Shown here piece after piece: positions 35,264-43,802 of a DNA stretch of 64,000 bases (its first letter is position 1; every line of letters starts with the position of its first letter). The notes beneath the pieces are model-generated. The model was not told the DNA's origin. It did not search any database and saw only the letters and a list, made by a program, of their open reading frames with translations. Position numbers and translations under genes: made by a program. Source of the stretch: JBCFBK01 sp038562555 (GTDB lineage: Bacteria > Bacteroidota > Bacteroidia > Bacteroidales > Prolixibacteraceae); the NCBI GenBank assembly GCA_038562555.1, contig JBCFBK010000002.1:62001-126000 (forward strand), written 5' to 3'.

Positions 35264-36256
35264 TTATCGTACATCCAGTTTTATTTTATCCTGTGCGATG
35301 ATTTCATACCTGACAGGAATTGAATGTCCCAGCAGGGTCAGGAAGTGCCCGGCCGGTTTATTGCGTCTGATCACTCCCGAAAACCGCATCGATTTAAATT
35401 TATCTTCATCATAGATCAGTTCCACATCGTACCAGCGCTCCACCATTTTTAAGACCTCGACGAGGTCTTCATTTCTGAATTCATAGCGTCCTTCTTTCCA
35501 GGCGTCATAGTTGGAGGGATTGACCTGAGCCAGCTTCACCTCGCCTGTCGAACGGTCCAGTTCAGCTTGCTGTCCGGGTTCGAGCATCATAAAGCCCTTC
35601 GGGGTGTGCAGTTTTACGGAACCCTCTTTCAGCGTGGTCTGCACTTCAAGTGCGTCCGGATAAGCCCGCACATTGAAAGAAGTTCCGAGCACCTCGATGG
35701 TTTGCCCTTCAACTTCGACGCGGAACGGATGGCTGGCATCTTTCGCCACTTCGAAGAAAGCTTCGCCACTAAGCTTCACTGTTCGAAACTCACCATTAAA
35801 TACCGGAGGAGCCTCCAAAGTCGATCCTGAATTGATCCAGATCCGCGAACCGTCGGCCAGAAACAGTTGGCTTAGCTGTCCGTTGGGCACCGAGATGACT
35901 CTGTTTTCGGCCAGTTCAGGGTGCTTTTCGAAAGGCACACGGGAAAAGAGGAAGTGGACAACACCACCTAAAATAAAAGCCAAAGCAACAGCCGCAGCAA
36001 ATTTCACCAAGGGGTTGATTATGAACAGCTTTGATCGCGTATTTTTCAGGTGTGAGTTAAACCGGGCAAATTCCAACTCGGGAGAATAGTTTTTTGAGTT
36101 GGAAACAAAAGCATACGTGTCAACGATATCCTTTTCATAAAATAATGCCTTTTTTTCCTCCGGATGACTGACCAGCCATTGCTCCAGGATTCTCAACTCT
36201 TCGCCGGACGCTTTTCCTTCAGAAAACTTCAGCCGGATCTTTTCAATATCTTCCAT
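35264..36256 (-). CDS. FecR-family anti-sigma factor (PUL 2)
   Basis: Single-pass inner-membrane anti-sigma factor of 330 residues. The N-terminal cytoplasmic part (EKIRLKFSEGKASGEELRIL...) is followed by a membrane segment at about 85-105 (AAAVALAFILGGVVHFLF). The periplasmic FecR domain (LFLADGSRIWINSGSTL, RTVKLSGEAFFEVAKD, IEVLGTSFNVRAY) and the C-terminal DUF4974-like domain (VERWYDVELIYDEDKF) follow. It is expected to receive the ligand signal from the STN domain of the adjacent SusC and release the sigma factor encoded 126 nt upstream on the same strand. Confidence 0.93.
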   Translation of the reverse strand: MEDIEKIRLKFSEGKASGEELRILEQWLVSHPEEKKALFYEKDIVDTYAFVSNSKNYSPELEFARFNSHLKNTRSKLFIINPLVKFAAAVALAFILGGVVHFLFSRVPFEKHPELAENRVISVPNGQLSQLFLADGSRIWINSGSTLEAPPVFNGEFRTVKLSGEAFFEVAKDASHPFRVEVEGQTIEVLGTSFNVRAYPDALEVQTTLKEGSVKLHTPKGFMMLEPGQQAELDRSTGEVKLAQVNPSNYDAWKEGRYEFRNEDLVEVLKMVERWYDVELIYDEDKFKSMRFSGVIRRNKPAGHFLTLLGHSIPVRYEIIAQDKIKLDVR

Positions 36257-36382
36257 TCTGCATCTTTTGTATTTAATAGATCGGTGAAACCGCTCCGACC
36301 CTACCCCGGAACGAAAAAAATTCGGTGTGTGCTGTTTTACAGCTAATCCCGGCCTTGCCGCCGACAGATGGTGGCAAGGGTG

Positions 36383-36961
36383 TTAACTCCTGTCTTGTAA
36401 GAACAACAACAAGAGCGGAAGGTAATCCTTTAATTCGGAGCGGATGAGCCTTAAGGCCGCGGAGATATGCTTTTCAACCGTCTTGATGCTGATGCCCAGT
36501 TCTTCGGCAATTTCCTTGTTCATTTTGTCGTGGTAGCGGCTCAAAATAAAAACTTCCCGGCATTTATCGGGCAAACCAGCAATGGCATTATCCAATTGCT
36601 CACGCAATTCCAGTTCGATAAGGCTTGTGGCTTCGGCCGAATAAAACAGGAGTTCATCTTCCTTTAGCCTCAGTGCGGATGCTTCATGATAAGTGACCCG
36701 GACCTTTTGCCTTTCGATCTGTTGCAGGCATTTGTTGCGGATCATTGTGAAAAGGAGCCCGTTGAGTGAACCGGAGACGACCAGATGCTGATCGGCTGAG
36801 AGCTTAAGAAATACATCCTGAACAGCATCTTTCGCAGCCTCCTTGTCCACAAACTTTAAAGCATAGTAAAACAACGGCTTGCTGTAATGCTTAAAAAGCC
36901 TGCTGACATCGAGGGTGCCGTCAGACAAGAACCAGGTATGCATTTCGTCAGCGATTGCCAT
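36383..36961 (-). CDS. RNA polymerase ECF sigma factor (PUL 2)
   Basis: ECF-type sigma factor of 192 residues. Region 2 appears as LFKHYSKPLFYYALKFVDKE with AAKDAVQDVFLKLS. Region 4 appears as AGLPDKCREVFILSRYHDKM with the helix-turn-helix LGISIKTVEKHISAALRLI. It is the first gene of the PUL 2 run, in the usual sigma-fecR-susC-susD order. The start at 36961 (MAIADEMHTW) is the first ATG that leaves region 2 complete. Upstream frames show no family similarity. Confidence 0.93.
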   Translation of the reverse strand: MAIADEMHTWFLSDGTLDVSRLFKHYSKPLFYYALKFVDKEAAKDAVQDVFLKLSADQHLVVSGSLNGLLFTMIRNKCLQQIERQKVRVTYHEASALRLKEDELLFYSAEATSLIELELREQLDNAIAGLPDKCREVFILSRYHDKMNKEIAEELGISIKTVEKHISAALRLIRSELKDYLPLLLLFLQDRS

Positions 36962-37148
36962 CTGTGTAGTTTTGCCGCCAAATTAATTATTTTTCGGGAG
37001 ATCTGCAGATCGCTATAACGCCCATTCTTTTTATAAAAATTCAACGGAGAAAGTTCCGGCAATTCCTACTATGACAATCGAATCATTATTTTCAAATGAA
37101 CATAGGACATATGTTTACTTGGTATAGGTCCAAATTGCCGCCTAACTA

Positions 37149-37178
37149 TTTGAGTACTTATGCTTTTTATTATCTTCG
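37149..37178 (+). promoter_or_regulatory. Candidate Bacteroidota promoter for the 37354 gene
   Basis: TTTG at 37149-37152 is followed after 18 nt by TATCTTCG (37171-37178), one mismatch from TAnnTTTG. Transcription from here would give a leader of about 170 nt that contains the hairpin at 37191-37250. Confidence 0.4.
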
Positions 37179-37190
37179 CCGCCGAATAAG

Positions 37191-37250
37191 AAAAGGAAGA
37201 AACGGGGGTTTTGCACCGGCTTTATACCGGCGGAATATTCCTTTCCTTTT
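37191..37250 (+). promoter_or_regulatory. Stem-loop in the leader of the 37354 gene
   Basis: AAAAGGAA (37191-37198) can pair with TTCCTTTT (37243-37250), and an inner CCGG/CCGG pair (37216-37230) can stack inside. The right arm runs into a T tract. It could act as an attenuator. No known riboswitch class was recognised in the 36962-37353 gap. Confidence 0.3.
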
Positions 37251-37353
37251 TTAAACGGATAAAATGAACATTTAGCCTGAGTGGTTACAGAACAACGAAG
37301 GCGTTCAGCTAAACCCGGAAAAATTATCTGATTTAATTTTTTCGTCCTGATTT

Positions 37354-38289
37354 ATGAAAAAAAACCAAAAATCAATTCCTTTCTATCGAAAGGGAAACAG
37401 GATTGCTCTGCTCGCTTCACTCGTGTTTTTATTGACGGGTTTCGTTTCGTGTACGGAAGAAACGGAGTTTCTGAACCTAACCGACGAAACACGAAAAAAG
37501 ACTTTCGCACTCTATGATGCCATGCATTATGCCAACAAACCTGATCTTGGGCCCGAAGGACTAAAACCAGTGATTCTTCTTTACGAAAGCACCCTGACAT
37601 CGCGTAATCCGGCAAACCAGACGAAGATGATCCTCGATCCTGCAAAAATGTTGAAACAGGCTATGCTGGCAAAACAAAGGCCGGATGTTATCGTTTCGAC
37701 TGATATCGAGCAGTGGTTTGACGACAAGGATCTTTCAGGCACAGAAATGAATAACCGGTTTAAGATCTTGTTTGATGCGTTCAGAAAGGAAAATCCCGGT
37801 GTTAAAATAGGGAATTACGGCCTGGCGCCATCCTGTCTGAACATTTACCGGTTCTACGATCAAAACAAAAGTCGCAACGACCAGTTAATTGCCTGCTGGA
37901 AAGCTTTTAATACCAAGCGTTTCGCCTCGATTCAACATGCCGACATCATCTTCCCTTCGCTTTATATTCCCGATCCAAATATCGCATCATGGAAAGAAGA
38001 TTTCATTACCACGATGAAGGAAATTAAGCGCCAGGATCCTGAAAAACCGGTCGTCGTTTACTTGTGGCCAGCCTACTATAATGCTCCCTGGAGCGAATAC
38101 AGCTGCGTCATTGTGAAGCCCGAAATCTGGAAGGAAATGCTGGAAACAGCCTATGAATATGCCGACGGCGCGATTATCTGGGCAATGGGTACGGATAAGA
38201 ACAAAAAGAAGATTTCCTGGACAGACCCTGCTGTACAGGAAATATGGAATACGACCCGGACATTCATGCTCGAAAAAGGAATACAATAA
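37354..38289 (+). CDS. TIM-barrel-like lipoprotein, possibly a glycoside hydrolase
   Basis: The 311-residue product has a membrane-export signal with a lipobox (LTGFVSC, Cys about 33) after a positively charged N-terminus. The remainder has alternating beta/alpha segments typical of a (beta/alpha)8 barrel, with acidic motifs at strand ends: VIVSTDIEQWFDDKD (about 108-122), KIGNYGLAP and VVVYLWPAYYN. The DIExW pattern resembles the catalytic acidic pair of hyaluronidase/GH18-like barrels, but no family was firmly recognised. It is a single gene between PUL 2 and the peptide locus, with its own candidate promoter. The function is best left as unknown exported barrel protein. Confidence 0.6.
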   Translation: MKKNQKSIPFYRKGNRIALLASLVFLLTGFVSCTEETEFLNLTDETRKKTFALYDAMHYANKPDLGPEGLKPVILLYESTLTSRNPANQTKMILDPAKMLKQAMLAKQRPDVIVSTDIEQWFDDKDLSGTEMNNRFKILFDAFRKENPGVKIGNYGLAPSCLNIYRFYDQNKSRNDQLIACWKAFNTKRFASIQHADIIFPSLYIPDPNIASWKEDFITTMKEIKRQDPEKPVVVYLWPAYYNAPWSEYSCVIVKPEIWKEMLETAYEYADGAIIWAMGTDKNKKKISWTDPAVQEIWNTTRTFMLEKGIQ

Positions 38290-38520
38290 TAGCATTCAGG
38301 AATGCCTGCATTTCAAAAAAATTTATTAATTTAGTTTCAGAATTATCCTTTCGTTTTATACCAATCCCTGTTTTATACTAAACATATCACATTGTTCACG
38401 GAGTAAATCCGGGCCATAGGAGAAGGAAAGGTGGAGTTACTACGGAGTTACCATACCGTTGTCTGCCTTGATCCTGCCCTGATCCTTTTTGAAGAAATGG
38501 GTATACCTGCCTGATCTGAC

Positions 38521-39334
38521 TTGCTATTGGTGCCTGAATGTCTTAATTTTGATTATAAACAATCACTATTGGCACGCGTAACCGGAAATATTAAGCTGGA
38601 AGGAACGATCGACAACATTACTTTTTACAAGATGGAAGGTCGTTACCTGGCGCGGCGAAAGGCAGGAGTTACGGGGAAAGAATTCAGGAACAGCCCTGCC
38701 TTTCGCCGGAGCCGTATAAGCAGTGATGCGTTTGGACGTGCCAGCAAAGGCGCGCGTATTTTCAGGCGCGCTTTTGCCAGGTTGCCGGACATCTTTCCGG
38801 CTCCCCGGTTGAACTCGAGGTTAACAGGCGTGATGATAAAGGCATTTTTGGATGGCAGCGAAGACCGGAACAAAGATCATGCTGTATGTGCGAAAAACCT
38901 GCGGGTGCTGGAAGGATTTGAGTTCAACCCCAAAGGGCTATTCGGCGAATTCTTCCAGGTTCCCAATGAGGTGGTTATTGACAGGAAAACAGGACAGGGT
39001 TTTAATCCCCGGTTTTGTTCCGTCAGATTATTTGGTAAACGCCGGAAACGCCACTCACTTCAGGTTCCACGCGGCATTTGCCGCCGTTGATTTTAGAACG
39101 GCGCGGCATCAGATGGTTCGCACGGAAACCGATCCGATCTTATTCGGCTCGCAGCAGGAACCGGCCCTGGAACTGTCGATGACTTTACCAGACCGCGAAT
39201 TATATGATTTGCCATTGTTTCTTGTTTTAGGGGTTGAATTCTCCAGAAAAGTACTTCAACGTTTCTTCAATGTTGACGGCGGGATCCATAATGCATTGCA
39301 AATAATCCGGGTTGACGCTGCTGAAGATATTTGA
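38521..39334 (+). pseudogene. Frameshifted conserved hypothetical gene
   Basis: Two overlapping frames together make one protein. The first frame carries ARVTGNIKLEGTIDNITFYK, MEGRYLARRKAGVTGKEF and FRRSRISSDAFGRASKGARI, then runs up to a GFNP block. The second continues from GFVPSDYLVNAGNATHFRF to the stop at 39334. The switch maps to a run of four C at about 39008-39011, where one extra C shifts the frame. There is no good ATG at the family-like start: the first conserved residues follow a TTG at 38569. After the TGA the second frame stays open for 43 more codons to 39466. The family is not named here. A sequencing error would restore one gene, so the pseudogene status is moderate. Confidence 0.6.
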
Positions 39335-39503
39335 AAAGAGAATATCGAAATCCTGGTAGAAATAAACCCAAGTGAGACAGAGATGAAAAAAGCCGGCCCC
39401 GATTTTAGACAATTGCGATGGATTAGTGAAAAAACCGCTCAACTTAAAGTTGCTTTTAATTATTAGTTATTAAAGACTTATTAGACACTCGTGAAATACT
39501 ATA

Positions 39504-40670
39504 ATGAAAAACCAAATTACAACTTTAGCAATCATCCTGTTTGTAATGGCAGGATTCGTTGGATGCAAGCAATTCAGTACAAACAACGATCTTATCACAG
39601 TTGATGTAACGAAAAGTTATCCGGAGAAGGAGCTGATTCTTCAGGACTTCATGAATGTAGAATACATTCTGTTGGAAACGAATAAGGAATTTGTTACCCA
39701 GGGTGTTGTAATGGCAATTGGCAACAAATACATCATCGTAAAAAACTGGACTAACGATGGGGATATCTTTGTCTTTGACAGAAAAACCGGCAAAGCATTA
39801 AGAAAGATAAACAAAATGGGAAAAGGTCCGGAAGAATATAGTCATTTAACTTATATTGTCCTGGACGAGCAGAACAATGAACTATTTGTCGATTGTACTA
39901 TATCGAATAAGATATTGGTGTATGACTTGTTTGGCAACTTCATAAGGAGTTTTAACCATGCAGAAGACAACGGATATGTAAATGTATTCAATTATGATAC
40001 TGACAATCTGATTTGTTACAATAGGTGGGTGTTATACAAAGATGGCGAGAACAGAGGGAGCGAACTTTTCCATACGATTATATCGAAAAAAGATGGGAGT
40101 GTTACCCGGAATATTACAATTCCTTTTGATGTAATTAAAACACCATTCATAGATGAAGGGGGAAGGACTGTTACATCAAAAGTTTCGCCAATAATTCCAT
40201 ATCACGACACCTGGCTGCTTGTTGAGACATCTTCAGACACCGTGTATAATTATATTCCCAAGGAGAATAAATTAATCCCATTTCTCGTGAAAAAACCGAC
40301 CGTTGATCCTGAAGTATTTCTTACGATGGGGACGCTTACTGACCGCTACTATTTCTTTATAACCATGAAAAAGGAATTTGACTTTACAAAAGGGAGCGGA
40401 TTTCCGTTAACAGGTTTAATGTACGATAAGCAGGAGGACGCTGTTTTTGAACCTAGCGTAATCAATAGTGACTTCATAAAAAGGAAAAAAGTGGGTATGA
40501 TTTCGCACCCTCTGAATAATAATGAATTTGCGGCCTTCCAGAATTTAGAAGCCTACCAGCTTGTTGAGGCATATAAAAATGACGAATTGAAGGGCAAATT
40601 GAAAGAAATTGCTGCAGGATTGAATGAAGGATCAAATCCAGTGATTATGGTGATGAAGTATAAGAAATAA
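39504..40670 (+). CDS. Six-bladed beta-propeller lipoprotein (unpaired)
   Basis: Predicted outer-membrane or periplasmic lipoprotein of 388 residues. The signal ends at a lipobox (MAGFVGC, Cys 21). The body holds repeated beta-blades of the Bacteroidota six-bladed propeller family: NDGDIFVFDRKTGKALRKIN, GKGPEEYSHLTYI and KILVYDLFGNFIRSF. The C-terminal segment with LNEGSNPVIMVMKYKK matches the ends of the two propeller proteins inside the peptide locus. It has no precursor gene next to it and precedes the left ATPase remnant, so it may be an unpaired relative of the locus propellers. The ligand is unknown. Confidence 0.8.
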   Translation: MKNQITTLAIILFVMAGFVGCKQFSTNNDLITVDVTKSYPEKELILQDFMNVEYILLETNKEFVTQGVVMAIGNKYIIVKNWTNDGDIFVFDRKTGKALRKINKMGKGPEEYSHLTYIVLDEQNNELFVDCTISNKILVYDLFGNFIRSFNHAEDNGYVNVFNYDTDNLICYNRWVLYKDGENRGSELFHTIISKKDGSVTRNITIPFDVIKTPFIDEGGRTVTSKVSPIIPYHDTWLLVETSSDTVYNYIPKENKLIPFLVKKPTVDPEVFLTMGTLTDRYYFFITMKKEFDFTKGSGFPLTGLMYDKQEDAVFEPSVINSDFIKRKKVGMISHPLNNNEFAAFQNLEAYQLVEAYKNDELKGKLKEIAAGLNEGSNPVIMVMKYKK

Positions 40671-40757
40671 AATAAAGTAGGGATGACTCATGGTATTGTC
40701 AAAGAAACTGTGTCTAATTTTTATTTAAGGGGAATTATTGAGAAAACTATGCACAAC

Positions 40758-41433
40758 CTAATTCTTGAGACATCCGATCGGAACTACCAAAACACCATCA
40801 TTACGACGATACGCGTATTGACCTCCGGTTATGACCATTAAAAATGAGGCTTGGGGAATGTTATCTTCATCAATTTTTGCTTTTAGTACCAAGAGATTTT
40901 TAGCAGCTTCCTCAATCTGTTTGTTTCCTAACTTTACTTCTATTGCTGCCCAACGACCATCTCTTAGCCGAACAATCAAATCAGATTCTAATCCACTTTT
41001 ATCGCGATAATGAAACACATCACCATCAATCGCTTGCGCATAAATACGAATATCACGTGTGCATAAGGATTCAAACAGGAATCCAAAAGTATTAAAATCG
41101 TTCATCAATCCGTCCGGATTTATTCGCAACACTGCCGTAGCGATTGAGGGATCGACAAAATGTCTTTTGGCTGAAGTGCGTATTGCCGACCTGGAACGCA
41201 TTGACGGCAACCAGGCAGGCAGATCTTCCACAACAAAAATTCTTCGTAATGCATTTAAGTAAGAACCAATTGTTTTATCGGATATTGAGACATCTGTTGC
41301 TTCAATATCACTTTTAATTGTCTGTATCGAGGCCAACGTAGCTACATTTCTTGCCAGAAACTACTCCCGACAATTGTAATGCTATTTGTAGCTCCTGATC
41401 ACACAAGCGCGATAAATAAGTCTTTTCCACCAT
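40758..41433 (-). pseudogene. DUF4143-type AAA ATPase remnant, left flank (internal deletion)
   Basis: The reverse strand starts at 41433 with MVEKTYLSRLCDQELQIALQ, a plausible N-terminus of this ATPase family. After about 27 codons it jumps, out of frame, into FLARNVATLASIQTIKSDI, the region just before the DUF4143 domain. The Walker A and B parts, several hundred bases, are missing. From there the C-terminal portion is intact (RHFVDPSIATAVL, FGFLFESLCTRDIRIYA, WAAIEVKLGNKQIEEAAKNL) to the stop at 40758. Intact members are P-loop ATPases of unclear role that multiply in Bacteroidota genomes. A second decayed copy lies at 56983-57145. Confidence 0.8.
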
Positions 41434-41470
41434 ACTATATGTGGTTGAATTTCAATACAAATATAACAAT

Positions 41471-41530
41471 ACTTCCTTATTTGGCACTATTTTACTTCCC
41501 TATTTGGTGGCATTTTTTTTCCCAACTTGG
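41471..41530. repeat. Three repeats spaced 23 bp, left flank
   Basis: ACTTCCTTATTTGG (41471), ACTTCCCTATTTGG (41494) and a weaker TTCCCAACTTGG (41519) recur at about 23-bp intervals, upstream of the ATPase remnant (in its 5' region). The spacing of about two helical turns suggests a protein-binding array. A two-copy version lies beside the right-flank remnant. Confidence 0.65.
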
Positions 41531-41576
41531 CAGATTTTCACTTTCTGACTATTTGTATTCCGATATGATTCGCTAA

Positions 41577-41979
41577 GTTTGTAATCAGCATTGAATTACA
41601 ATGAACGGATTAAGTTATTATACCAGTGTCCCTGTCTCATCCATTGCGTATCCGCCTATCAACTGCATTCCCATCCATACTCGATCAAATACCCATCTGG
41701 AATAAAGACTCATTCTAAATTATCGTTTAAATGGAAAAAAGTCTGAAAACAGGGGGTACATTTTGAACAGAACCGGAATTAATATACAGAGAGAAAAATT
41801 AATAGAAATATTATTTGTGCTGCTTCAGAGGGTGATTATTTGAACTGGTATTCTATTGTTTGCCTGGTCTTTGTACGGGGTTGACGATACAGGGAGATGG
41901 ACGTGTTGTGCATATTGTCGATGTTTGCGATCGGCAAAAGAACAGTCCAAAAATGTAACGGCTAAAAAACATCATACCA
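41577..41979. other. Non-coding stretch before the LytTR gene
   Basis: About 400 AT-rich bases without a supported gene. Only very short frames occur (for example 11 codons near 41731), and no complete consensus promoter pair was identified, although the LytTR promoter should lie here. Confidence 0.5.
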
Positions 41980-42411
41980 ATGAAACAGTCTATAGCAAAT
42001 GAAAAATGGTTAGCTTCTCAGAAAGAAATTAATCCTCTCTTACACGTGAGCTATTTGAAGGCTGGCGAACCAGCATCCAATCTCCACAGGAAATTCATCC
42101 CGATCACAGAAGCAGGAGGAATAGAGCGAATTGAACTGACGCAAATCTCGTATATCATCGTTGATGGTGATTGCTGTATATTCTATTTGGATGATCAGGA
42201 ACATCGAAGTTGCTCTAAATCATTAAAGAGCCTCCATAAATCACTGCCTACGGCTTTCATTCGGATCAATAGGAATTGCCTGGTAAATAGTCTTAAAATC
42301 AAGAAGCTTATTACGAAAGAACGCAAAGTGATTCTGTTTAACGGCGAGGAGTTAATCGTCTCCTTTCGTAGTCTTGCCCTGTTGAAAGAACGCTTATCTC
42401 AGGATCTGTAA
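41980..42411 (+). CDS. LytTR-domain transcriptional regulator without receiver domain
   Basis: DNA-binding regulator of 143 residues. Residues about 45-143 form a LytTR domain: FIPITEAGGIERIELTQISY, the YIIVDGDCCIFYLDD strand pair, TAFIRINRNCLVNSLKIKKL and the end VSFRSLALLKERL. The N-terminal 45 residues are too short for a response-regulator receiver domain and have no conserved Asp. It is therefore a stand-alone LytTR regulator, as often found beside peptide-secretion loci (known for bacteriocin clusters). It lies 220 nt before the first LanC-like gene on the same strand and is the likely local regulator of the locus (inference). Confidence 0.85.
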   Translation: MKQSIANEKWLASQKEINPLLHVSYLKAGEPASNLHRKFIPITEAGGIERIELTQISYIIVDGDCCIFYLDDQEHRSCSKSLKSLHKSLPTAFIRINRNCLVNSLKIKKLITKERKVILFNGEELIVSFRSLALLKERLSQDL

Positions 42412-42632
42412 CGCTCATCCTGATTTCAAACACGCTTACAGGATAGTTTGCGCAATTGGGAAAACAAAGTATTATTTTGTTTACCTTGAATGCAGATTCT
42501 GACGATGAAACGCGTGGCTATTCCCGATCAGGTTGGTTGATGAAGAAGGCTAAAGCGCTCGCAAAAGCAACAACAGCATCTTACATGAATGAGTATCACA
42601 CACAATTTACAGCTGACCAAATAAGATAATGT

Positions 42633-43802
42633 ATGAAAGAGGCAGTAATTGACATCGACCAACGGATGATCAACACCTTGTTGCTTCATTCCAGCTTTAT
42701 TGATAACCTGGGATTGTTGAATGGCAAAATGGGGATTTCCATTTTCTTCTACCACCTTGCCCGTAAAACCGGCAACACCATTTATGAAGATTACGCCGGG
42801 GAGCTGATCGATGAAATTTATGAAGATATCAATCTAAATACTCCGATGGATTTTGCCAATGGTTTGGCCGGCATCGGCTGGGGAATCGAATATTTAGCCC
42901 AGAACCATTTTATTGAGGCCAATACCGATGAAGTATTAGAAGAGACTGATAAGAGGTTGATGCAGCTTATTTATCATATCCCTCCCGACTTAGGGCTATG
43001 TGAAGGGGTAATTGGGTTGGGAACTTATCTGCTCATGCGGATCCAAAATCCGGCTGCCGATGATGAAAAGATCCAAACATTAATCAATAGGCAATTGCTG
43101 GTTCACCTGATCAGTGAATTGGATCGGCGAACCCAGGATGTTTCTGATCTTATCCGGGAACCTTCGCCGGAGCATCATGACAACGACACTTCACAGGAGG
43201 TGAAACCAGACATGAAACAAGGGCAGCCAGCCACCTTTGATCTGACCTGGGACTACCCAATGCTTCTGGCTTTTCTTACCGAAGTATTTCATTTACATCT
43301 CTATAATGTAAAAATAAAGGATATCCTGCAACGGCTGGTTCATCCCTTGCTGAGAACTGAAAACCATCCACAATTACACAGTAACCGCCTATTACTAGGC
43401 TTGGCTTTAACAAAACTGAACTATGAAAATATAAATCCTTTGGAGGATGAACTCCTGAATGAACAGACGACCCCCAATGAATTCGCTTCGAACGTAGAAA
43501 TTGAAAAAACCAGACAACGTTTACTATCAGGGATCAACAGAGAGATTATTGTCCGGGAGCTTATACCTAATTACCCTTTCATGAAAAGTGGCACTGCCGG
43601 AATTTCATGGGTCTATAGTCGACTTTTTGATCTAACTGCTGAGTACCAATTCCAAACAGAAGCGCATTACTGGAAAAAGGAAAGTTTCAAAGTTGAAGAA
43701 ACAAATGGACTAAATATCATGCATCCGATTGAAGAATATTCTTCTATTTTGGCAATACTGGAAGGTTACGCCGGATTAATGCTCATCGATTTTCTGCCAT
43801 GA
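42633..43802 (+). CDS. LanC-like protein 1 (no visible zinc ligands)
   Basis: The 389-residue protein follows the alpha-toroid pattern of lanthionine synthetase C-like proteins in Bacteroidota peptide clusters: NLGLLNGKMGISIFFYHLAR (about 25-44), YEDYAGELIDEIYEDI, FANGLAGIGWGIEYLAQNHF (about 73-92), MKSGTAGISWVYSRLFDLT (about 315-333) and LEGYAGLMLIDFLP at the end. The Cys and Cys-His zinc ligands of true LanC cyclases are not present, so thioether formation is doubtful. It may act as scaffold or as partner of the glycosyltransferase whose start overlaps its stop by 4 nt. The gap 42412-42632 before it carries no convincing gene. Confidence 0.75.
   Translation: MKEAVIDIDQRMINTLLLHSSFIDNLGLLNGKMGISIFFYHLARKTGNTIYEDYAGELIDEIYEDINLNTPMDFANGLAGIGWGIEYLAQNHFIEANTDEVLEETDKRLMQLIYHIPPDLGLCEGVIGLGTYLLMRIQNPAADDEKIQTLINRQLLVHLISELDRRTQDVSDLIREPSPEHHDNDTSQEVKPDMKQGQPATFDLTWDYPMLLAFLTEVFHLHLYNVKIKDILQRLVHPLLRTENHPQLHSNRLLLGLALTKLNYENINPLEDELLNEQTTPNEFASNVEIEKTRQRLLSGINREIIVRELIPNYPFMKSGTAGISWVYSRLFDLTAEYQFQTEAHYWKKESFKVEETNGLNIMHPIEEYSSILAILEGYAGLMLIDFLP

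Noticed and set aside
40758..41336. A complete nuclease or ATPase gene
   Set aside because: It begins at a TTG directly after a stop in frame, has no Walker motifs, and the family N-terminus is found out of frame just upstream. It is a deletion remnant.
41471..41530. Regularly spaced repeats, considered as a small CRISPR array
   Set aside because: Units are only about 14 bp with 9-bp gaps and drift in sequence, there are three at most, and no cas gene is present. A protein-binding array is more likely.
42540..42629. 29-codon frame (MKKAKALAKATTASYMNEYH...) just before LanC-like 1, considered as a third precursor
   Set aside because: It has no leader similarity, no Gly-Gly site and no cysteine, and lies where a promoter or leader is expected. 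It could be a leader peptide but there is no support.
42633..43802. Class I or II lanthipeptide cluster based on LanC-like proteins
   Set aside because: No LanB, LanM or kinase-lyase gene is present and the zinc ligands are missing. Cores have Cys but no Ser/Thr-Cys pattern that demands thioethers.
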